DNA of 11,477 bases, taken from Actinomycetota bacterium. Its GTDB lineage: Bacteria > Actinomycetota > Actinomycetes > Streptosporangiales > Streptosporangiaceae. A model generated the notes under the pieces. The model saw only the letters and a list, made by a program, of their open reading frames with translations, did not search any database and was not told the DNA's origin. A program made the position numbers and the translations under genes. This document shows, in pieces, positions 6,843 through 11,477 of this stretch. Location of the stretch: positions 1 through 11,477 of the forward strand of contig QGUZ01000152.1 in NCBI GenBank assembly GCA_003242605.1, given 5' to 3'. The stretch's first letter is position 1. The number at the start of each line of letters is the position of its first letter.

Positions 6843-7683
6843 GTGGCGACGTTGCGCATCGGCGAGGCCGGAAGGCTGCTCGGGGTCGGCCGAGCACCGT
6901 CCGCCGTTGGGCCGAGCGCGGTCGGCCGAGGGCCGCGCGAGATGAGCAGTGCTCTCCGGGAGATCAGTGGCGCCATCAGGCGATGTCCGGGCCTGCGCAG
7001 ATCGGGGAGAACGGGGGCGTTCGTGCCCAGGCATGTGGCCGCTTTAGGGAGATCGTCAGCGGGGGTCCGTGGGACGTGCGGTCGATGGGGGTCGCCCCGG
7101 GGCGGTTCCGGTGGTTCGCCGACCCGCAGGGTCGTTGGCGAATTCGGATCGGCGGCGGGCTGGGTGTGATCGATCGCCGGGTGTGTGGGATGGGGCGGTG
7201 TCTGGCGGATCGGTGGCGCCGGTGGGGCGATGTCCGGGCTGTGTAGATCGGGGACGGGGCGGCGTTCGTGCTCGGACAGGTGGCCGCTTCAGGGAGATCG
7301 TCAGCGGGGTGGTCCGCGGTACGTGCGGGCGGTTCCGGCGGTTCGGCAATCCGAAGGGCCGCTGGCGAACGGTGCGGCTGGGGGTAGTCGCAGGGGGTTT
7401 CGGGTGGTTCGGCGATCTGCAGGGTCGTTGGCGATGTCCGGGCAGATCGGGGGACGCGGGCGATGTTCATGCGTTGGCGCGAAGCCGCTTCAAGGAGATC
7501 GTCAGCGGGACGGTCGAGCGGAACGTGCGGTCGATGGGGGTCGCCCCGGGGCGGTTCCGGTGGTTCGCCGACTCGCAGGCCCGTGGGCGAGCTCGGACCG
7601 GATGCCGGCGTCGTGGCGGCCGCGGTCATCGTGACCTCGTCGTGGACCTACCCGGTCACGTCCAGGTGACCGGTCATGTGTGA
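6843..7683 (+). pseudogene. Decayed HTH-TOBE (molbindin-type) molybdate regulator with amplified TOBE region
   Basis: Small actinobacterial proteins with a MerR-like helix-turn-helix followed by a molybdate-binding TOBE domain are commonly encoded beside modA. Here GTG 6843 reads VATLRIGEAGRLLGV, the usual first helices. The next helix, STVRRWAERGRPRAARDEQ, is in another frame because the stretch 6888-6895 is one base short. In that second frame a degraded TOBE-like segment follows (GRFREIVSG near 7040, then APGRFRWFADPQGRW) and ends at a stop at 7244-7246. Two more TOBE-like copies follow to 7683. The last reads ALARSRFKEIVSGTVERNV, then after frame changes GELGPDAGVVAAAVI (7587-7631) and VVDLPGHVQVTGHV before TGA 7681-7683. 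Matches to TOBE were made by eye (RF-x2-IV, AG-x-FR, ELG, AVI, VVVDLP). The HTH call is stronger than the TOBE call. A sequencing error could explain the first frameshift but not the rest. Confidence 0.6.
6979..7591. repeat. Three degenerate tandem units of about 200-250 bp
   Basis: Each unit opens with GGCGATGTCCGGGC (about 6979, 7227 and 7430) and has GATCGTCAGC about 70 bases later (7051, 7296, 7497). Each then carries a 40-base module around GGTTCCGGTGGTTCGCCGAC. The module occurs four times, at 7103-7142, 7330-7369, 7395-7434 and 7552-7591, because the middle unit has two. In the first copy the module can fold: TTCGCC-GACCC pairs with GGGTC-GGCGAA (7115-7142) with a three-base loop and a three-base bulge. 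The outer units share a 50-base perfect match (7074-7123 and 7523-7572), although other parts have diverged. I read the units as duplicated pieces of the broken TOBE gene rather than as a mobile repeat. Confidence 0.75.
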
Positions 7684-7687
7684 GGAG
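7682..7687 (+). promoter_or_regulatory. modA ribosome binding site overlapping the upstream stop codon
   Basis: GAGGAG ends six bases before GTG 7694 and fixes that codon as the modA start over the in-frame ATG at 7676. It overlaps the TGA (7681-7683) that closes the TOBE remnant. In an intact ancestor the two genes would have been translationally coupled. Confidence 0.7.
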
Positions 7688-7693
7688 CCTTCT

Positions 7694-8464
7694 GTGGTGT
7701 TCAGGCGTCTCTCCCGGTGGGTGATCGTGCTCGCCGTGCTCGCTCCGGCGGCGGTGTCCGGATGCGGTTCCGGCGGATCGGCCGGCGGCGGGGGCGGTGA
7801 GGTGACGGTCTTCGCGGCGGCCTCGCTGACCGAGACCTTCACCGAACTCGGCGAAATCTTCGAAGCCGAGCATCCGGGGACGACGGTGCGGTTCAACTTC
7901 GGGTCCAGCGCCACGCTGGCCCAGCAGATCGTTCAGGGAGCTCCGGCGGACGTGTTCGCCGCGGCGAACCCGGCCACGATCAAGACGGTCACCGACGCGT
8001 CCCTGGCCGATGCGCCGACCACGTTCGCGCGCAACCGGCTGCAGATCGCCGTGCCGAAGGACAACCCGGCGAAGGTCGACGAGCTGAAGGACCTCGCCGA
8101 CCCCAAGGTGAAGGTGGCGCTGTGCGCCGAGCAGGTGCCGTGCGGGGCCGCCGCGCGCAAGATCCTGGACGCGGCCGGGCTCACGGTCACCCCGGTCACC
8201 CTGGAGCAGGACGTCAAGGCCACCCTCACCAAGGTCGCACTGGGCGAGGTGGACGCGGCCCTGGTGTACCGGACCGACGTGCTCGCCGCGGCGGGCCGGG
8301 TGACCGGCATCCCCTTCCCCGAGGCCGACGAGGCGGTCAACGACTACCCGATCGCCGTCCTCACCACGGCGCCGTCCGCCGACCAGGCCAGGCGGTTCGT
8401 GGACCTGGTGCTGTCCCAGCGGGGCAAGGACGTGCTGACCAAGGCAGGCTTCGAGGCGGCCTGA
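7694..8464 (+). CDS. modA: Molybdate ABC transporter substrate-binding lipoprotein
   Basis: ModA captures molybdate or tungstate outside the cell and delivers it to the ModBC importer for molybdenum cofactor synthesis. The 256-residue product starts with a lipoprotein signal (RRLSRW, a hydrophobic stretch at about 9-20, lipobox VSGC with Cys24) and a Gly/Ser spacer. The periplasmic-binding fold begins at VTVFAAASLTETF (37-49). The expected oxyanion-site regions are present: Ser44 in AASL, GSSATLAQQI (70-79), VPCG (148-151) and ALVYRTD (189-195) with Tyr192. Cys144 and Cys150 form a CAEQVPC pair that I have seen in other actinobacterial ModA sequences. The frame is intact. It lies directly behind a broken HTH-TOBE regulator, and modB and modC do not follow, so any permease must be encoded elsewhere. 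Confidence 0.93.
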   Translation: MVFRRLSRWVIVLAVLAPAAVSGCGSGGSAGGGGGEVTVFAAASLTETFTELGEIFEAEHPGTTVRFNFGSSATLAQQIVQGAPADVFAAANPATIKTVTDASLADAPTTFARNRLQIAVPKDNPAKVDELKDLADPKVKVALCAEQVPCGAAARKILDAAGLTVTPVTLEQDVKATLTKVALGEVDAALVYRTDVLAAAGRVTGIPFPEADEAVNDYPIAVLTTAPSADQARRFVDLVLSQRGKDVLTKAGFEAA

Positions 8465-8486
8465 ACGGCCGAGGCTCCGGCCCACG

Positions 8487-8518
8487 GCGCGGACCCGCCG
8501 GACCGGCGGGCGCTGCGC
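8487..8518. terminator. Strong hairpin between convergent genes, probable bidirectional terminator
   Basis: CCCGCCGG (8494-8501) and CCGGCGGG (8503-8510) are perfect complements. An outer GCGC pair (8487-8490 with 8515-8518) extends the stem. It begins 22 bases after the modA stop and ends 53 bases before the ATPase stop on the other strand, the right place to end both transcripts. No T-run is present, as is usual in actinobacteria. CCGGCGGGCGCT is repeated at 8522-8533, so alternative pairing is possible. Confidence 0.55.
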
Positions 8519-8570
8519 CATCCGGCGGGCGCTCAGCCGCGCAAGCCCGTCGGCGACGTTCCCGTGCCGC

Positions 8571-9284
8571 TCACGACGCCTCCCGCGGCTCCACCCAGGC
8601 CCGCTGCGGCGAGGAGAGCGCGCCGTCGCGCAGCTGGAGGACGCGGTCGGCGTAGCGGATGAGGGCGGGGTCGGCGGTGGTGACGAGGGCGGTGACGTCC
8701 TCGGTGAGGGTGAGGGTGCGCAGCAGCTCCATGATCCGGTGACCGGCCCGGGTGTCGAGGTCGCCGGTGGGCTCGTCGGCGATCAGCAGCCGGGGCCGGT
8801 TGGCGAGCGCGCGGGCGATCGCGACGCGCTGCCGCTGGTCCTCCGACAGCTCGTACGGGCTCCGGTCCGCGCGATCCGCGAGGCCGACGAGGGTGAGGAG
8901 CTCCTCGACCCGCTTCTCCCGTTCGGCGACCGGAGTGTTGGTGAGCCGCAGCGGCACGCCGACGTTCTCGGCGGCCGTCAGCACGGGGATGAGGCCGAAC
9001 GACGGGAAGACGAACCCGATCTCCTCGCGCCGCAGCCGCAGCAGCTCGCCCTCGGACAGGTCGGTGATCCGCCGCCCCGCGATCATCACCTCCCCGGAGT
9101 CGGGGCGATCGAGCCCGCCCACCTGGTTGAGCAGGGTGGTCTTGCCCGCCCCGCGCCCGCCGCTGATCACGACCAGCTCACCTGGGTGGGCCGCGAAGGA
9201 GACGTCGCGCAGCGCGACGACCTCCCTGAGCCCTTGCCGGTAGACCTTGCGCAGGTTCTCGGCGACGACCATCGGCTCGATCAT
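8571..9284 (-). CDS. ABC transporter ATP-binding protein with degenerate catalytic motifs (MacB/LolD type)
   Basis: The 237-residue product resembles ATPases that energise FtsX/MacB-type permeases. Walker A is GGRGAGKT (42-49). Walker B is LLIADEPTGDLD (167-178) with the catalytic Glu171 and an intact D-loop. Other key motifs deviate. The Q-loop reads GFVFPSFGL (90-98), with Pro94 in place of Gln. The signature reads LSEDQ (146-150) instead of LSGGQ. The H-loop reads VTTADP (201-206) and lacks His. Flanking sequence such as RQRVAIARALANRP stays canonical. ATG 9284 is supported by GAGGAGG six bases upstream, while a second ATG four codons in lacks such a site. The gene lies downstream of a permease on the same strand, but 571 bases away. 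It may work as the non-hydrolysing half of a heterodimer, or be losing function. The cargo cannot be told from sequence. Confidence 0.88.
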   Translation of the reverse strand: MIEPMVVAENLRKVYRQGLREVVALRDVSFAAHPGELVVISGGRGAGKTTLLNQVGGLDRPDSGEVMIAGRRITDLSEGELLRLRREEIGFVFPSFGLIPVLTAAENVGVPLRLTNTPVAEREKRVEELLTLVGLADRADRSPYELSEDQRQRVAIARALANRPRLLIADEPTGDLDTRAGHRIMELLRTLTLTEDVTALVTTADPALIRYADRVLQLRDGALSSPQRAWVEPREAS

Positions 9285-9290
9285 GACGGT

Positions 9291-9297
9291 CCTCCTC
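9291..9297 (-). promoter_or_regulatory. Ribosome binding site of the ABC ATPase gene
   Basis: On the - strand GAGGAGG ends six bases before ATG 9284. It decides this start over longer in-frame extensions that reach to 9500. Confidence 0.7.
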
Positions 9298-9796
9298 GGG
9301 CCGGTCGGGCCACACCCCCGATGTGGCCGTGCTCTGCCTCTGGGCATGGTCGGTGTCCGGTGGCGGGGCGGCGGCGAACGGCCACCGGCAACGCCCCCTG
9401 CACGCCGGTGCCTTCGGGCCGGTCCGCACGCCGCCTCGCGGCGCGACCGGCGATCCGCCGGGCGGCCGAGGCGGGGCCGGCGGCCGCGACGCGCGGCCAC
9501 CCCGATCCCCGCGGGCCGTACGCCACCTGCGCGGGCCGAGCGGCTCGGCGCCGTTCCACGGCGTCCGCAGGCCGCTCGATGCGTACGGCGCCGACGCGGC
9601 GGTGGACGACCTGGCAGGTGGGCGGCATCGGGTGGGCGCGATCACCGGGCTGCGTGGGGGCCATGGCGAACAGCTGTGGCCGTACCCACGGGCCGGTAGG
9701 CCGAATCCGGCGCCGGGCGGCGGATAAGCGGCCATGCGCCGTCCCGGCGGCCCCGGCCCGGCAGCCGCCGCCGATCCGGCCCCCTCCATGCGCACC

Positions 9797-9824
9797 CCGG
9801 GTACGGCACGGCGCGCCGACCCGG
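9797..9824 (-). terminator. Hairpin just after the permease gene
   Basis: CCGGGT (9797-9802) pairs with ACCCGG (9819-9824). The loop contains the self-complementary CGGCGCGCCG (9809-9818). It lies about 30 bases past the permease stop on the - strand. There is no T-run. If it terminates, the ATPase gene needs its own promoter. Confidence 0.35.
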
Positions 9825-9855
9825 TACGGCGGAGCCGCGGTCGCGTGACGCCCGG

Positions 9856-11477
9856 TCATCCGGCCTCCCCCCGGCGGCGGACGGGCTCGCCGGGCCCCGG
9901 GCGGCCGACGCCGCCGTGCGCGAGGCCGCCGACCGCCGCCGCCACCACGAGCCCGGCGGCGAGCAGGATCGGCGCGACCGGCCCCGGCGGCCGGCCGTAC
10001 CCGCCCGGCGTACCCGCGAACACGGCCACGTCGACCCCCGCGCCCAGCACCACCGGCAGGGCCAGGCCGAGCACCGTACCGGCGAGGATCGGCCACGCCG
10101 CCACCGCGGCGACCTCGAGCGCGGCCACCCCGCGCGCCCGCCCCGCGGCGAGACCCAGGACGCGCAGCGTCGCCAGCGTCCGCGCGCGGTCGCCGCTCCG
10201 CAGCGCCGGCGCGATCAGCACGGCGAGCACCGCATAGCCCGCGGCCAGGGCGACGACCGCCCACAGCACGGTGCGGAGCGCGGTGGCGAGCGGCGCCGCG
10301 GCGAGGCGCTCCGCCTCCCCGCGCACGGTGACCACCGAGGCGTCCGGCCCACCGGCCACGGCGCGCAGCGCCGCCGCGTCCAGGTCGTCGCCGTCCACGA
10401 GCAGCACGTTCGCCAGGTGGCCGAGCCCGGCCCGGGGCAGCGCCTGAAACGGTACGACGACGAGGCTGCCGTTCCCCGGCGCGAGCCCCGGCAGCCCGCC
10501 GTCGACCACCCCGGTGGGGACCACCTCGATCCGCCGGTACCAGCCCACCTGGAACCGGGAGTAGACGGTCAGGTCGTGGCTGACGAGCGCGGGCAGCGCG
10601 CTGCCGGGCACGTCCGGGGGCGGCGCGGGCACGGTGAGCGGCGAGCCCGCGACCAGCCGCCGGTACGCCGCCAGGTCCACCGCGACCACGGTCACGTTCT
10701 GCCCGCGCGCCCCGAGCCGGCCGGTGCCGCGCAGCGCGGGCACCACGGCGCGCACCCCCGGCACCTCGCGCAGCCGGGAGACCACCGGGTCGGTCGGCCC
10801 CGGCGGACGCTCCACCCGGGCCGCCGCGCCGGTGCGCCGCCACGCGGCCACCGACTGGGCCGCCTCGAGCGCGTCCGCGGCCACCACCCCGTACACCGAA
10901 ACGGCGAGGGCGGGCAGCAGCACGAGCGCGGGCAGCGGGCCCGCAGCCCCGGCCCGCGCCGCCAGGGTGAGCCCGAGGAACGGCACGGCCGACCGTCGCC
11001 GGGCGGCGAGCCACGCCGGCAGGCGCAGCGCGTGGCGGGACAGCCGGACGGTGACGATCGCGGCGGCGGCCGCGAGCGGCACCGTGGCGAGCACGAGGAA
11101 CAGGTCGGCGTCGGCCGTCCGCGCCCCCTCCCGCGCGGTGGCCAGCCCGCGGGCGCGCAGCAGGCAGGCGGCGGCGACGGCGAGCACGACCACGGCGGCC
11201 TCGGCGGCGAGCCGGCGCGCCGAGGGGTGCCGGGCCGCCGCCTCCGGGTGCCGCTCCGGCGCCCGGGGTCCGGCCGCGGCGAGCCACGCTCCGAGGGCGA
11301 CGGCACCGGCGGCGAGCAGCACCGGCCACAGGCCGGCCGGCGGTACGGCGGGGCCGGCCGCGAGCGCGGCGAGGCCGTACCCGAGCAGCGCCGCCGGCAC
11401 GCACACGAGCGCGACCGCGCCGCCCACCCGGGCAGCCCGGGCGTGCCGGGCTGCCCCCGGCCCCCGCCGCAGCCGGG
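9856..11477 (-). CDS. FtsX-like (MacB-type) ABC transporter permease, C-terminal part
   Basis: The reading frame is open to the right window edge, so at least 540 C-terminal residues are present and the true start lies outside. A GTG at 11427 is the last start codon in the window, but the frame continues upstream without a stop. Counting from 11475, hydrophobic helices lie at about 21-44, 48-70, 90-108, 125-143 and 179-201. A large exterior domain covers about 202-395. Then come three helices, about 400-424, 448-475 and 500-521. The segment TLATLRVLGLAAGRARGV followed by ALE is the typical FtsX cytoplasmic loop between the first two helices of the final module. Such permeases act with an ATPase in export or mechanotransmission rather than import. 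Its likely partner is the degenerate ATPase downstream. Another ATPase may lie upstream, beyond the edge. Confidence 0.85.
   Translation of the reverse strand, partial: RLRRGPGAARHARAARVGGAVALVCVPAALLGYGLAALAAGPAVPPAGLWPVLLAAGAVALGAWLAAAGPRAPERHPEAAARHPSARRLAAEAAVVVLAVAAACLLRARGLATAREGARTADADLFLVLATVPLAAAAAIVTVRLSRHALRLPAWLAARRRSAVPFLGLTLAARAGAAGPLPALVLLPALAVSVYGVVAADALEAAQSVAAWRRTGAAARVERPPGPTDPVVSRLREVPGVRAVVPALRGTGRLGARGQNVTVVAVDLAAYRRLVAGSPLTVPAPPPDVPGSALPALVSHDLTVYSRFQVGWYRRIEVVPTGVVDGGLPGLAPGNGSLVVVPFQALPRAGLGHLANVLLVDGDDLDAAALRAVAGGPDASVVTVRGEAERLAAAPLATALRTVLWAVVALAAGYAVLAVLIAPALRSGDRARTLATLRVLGLAAGRARGVAALEVAAVAAWPILAGTVLGLALPVVLGAGVDVAVFAGTPGGYGRPPGPVAPILLAAGLVVAAAVGGLAHGGVGRPGPGEPVRRRGEAG

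Larger units (their letters stand above)
9285..9855. other. Gene-free stretch between permease and ATPase genes
   Basis: I recognise no protein here on either strand. Long open frames exist on the - strand but are Arg/Pro/Ala-rich with no motif. One starts MAAYPPPGAGFGLPARGYG near 9735, which resembles proline-rich tails of actinobacterial membrane proteins, but it does not lead into a recognisable domain. Contents I can support are the ATPase ribosome binding site (9291-9297) and a hairpin after the permease (9797-9824). ABC permease and ATPase genes are usually tightly packed, so a lost gene is possible. Confidence 0.5.

Noticed and set aside
6979..7591. Possible CRISPR array because of recurring modules.
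   Set aside because: Units are 200-250 bases, diverged and unevenly spaced, without uniform repeats or spacers and without cas genes.
6976..7629. Open frame on the - strand across the repeat array with recurring AEPPEPP-like peptides.
   Set aside because: Repeated DNA yields repeated peptides in every frame. This one has no ribosome binding site or family motif, whereas the + strand reads as HTH and TOBE-like segments.
8571..9284. Assignment of the ATPase as ModC, because modA is adjacent.
   Set aside because: It is on the opposite strand, has the short MacB/LolD-type layout without a C-terminal molybdate-binding domain, and its neighbour is an FtsX-type exporter permease.

Overview
The base composition (roughly three quarters G+C, with strong G/C bias at third codon positions) and the gene order degV, comEA, comEC, holA point to a high-GC actinobacterium. 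A Streptosporangiales-type genome is my best guess, but no 16S or other marker in the window settles this. The + strand carries the first five genes or gene remnants. The last two genes are on the - strand.

Layout. A DegV fatty-acid-binding protein (62-916) is followed by a 571-base stretch with no recognisable gene but a perfect DnaA box (1427-1435). Then come comEA (1488-2534) and comEC (2534-5023), which overlap by one base and form the DNA-uptake pair. holA (5062-6036), the delta subunit of the DNA polymerase III clamp loader, follows 38 bases later. About 800 bases without a recognisable gene lead to an AT-richer promoter with a perfect 14-bp palindrome (6808-6821).

That promoter drives what I read as a decayed molybdate-responsive regulator of the HTH-TOBE (molbindin-like) type (6843-7683). 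Its helix-turn-helix is split by a 1-base deletion. Its TOBE part is present as three degraded tandem copies. The last copy ends in a TOBE-like C-terminus whose stop codon overlaps the ribosome binding site of modA (7694-8464), a molybdate-binding lipoprotein. No modB or modC follows. modA instead runs convergently, across a strong hairpin, into an ABC ATPase gene on the - strand (8571-9284). After another gene-free gap comes a partial FtsX/MacB-type permease (9856 to the window end).

How it fits together. Three starts (degV, comEA and the broken regulator) show the same geometry: a TANNNT hexamer ending 6-8 bases before the start codon, with no ribosome binding site. This suggests leaderless transcripts. 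modA and the ATPase have good ribosome binding sites instead. The ATPase keeps Walker A and B and the catalytic Glu, but has lost the canonical Q-loop Gln, the LSGGQ signature glycines and the H-loop His. It may therefore be a non-canonical partner in a heteromeric exporter.

The most unusual part of the window is 6780-7690: an apparently intact operator and promoter in front of a broken, internally amplified regulator that abuts an orphaned modA.
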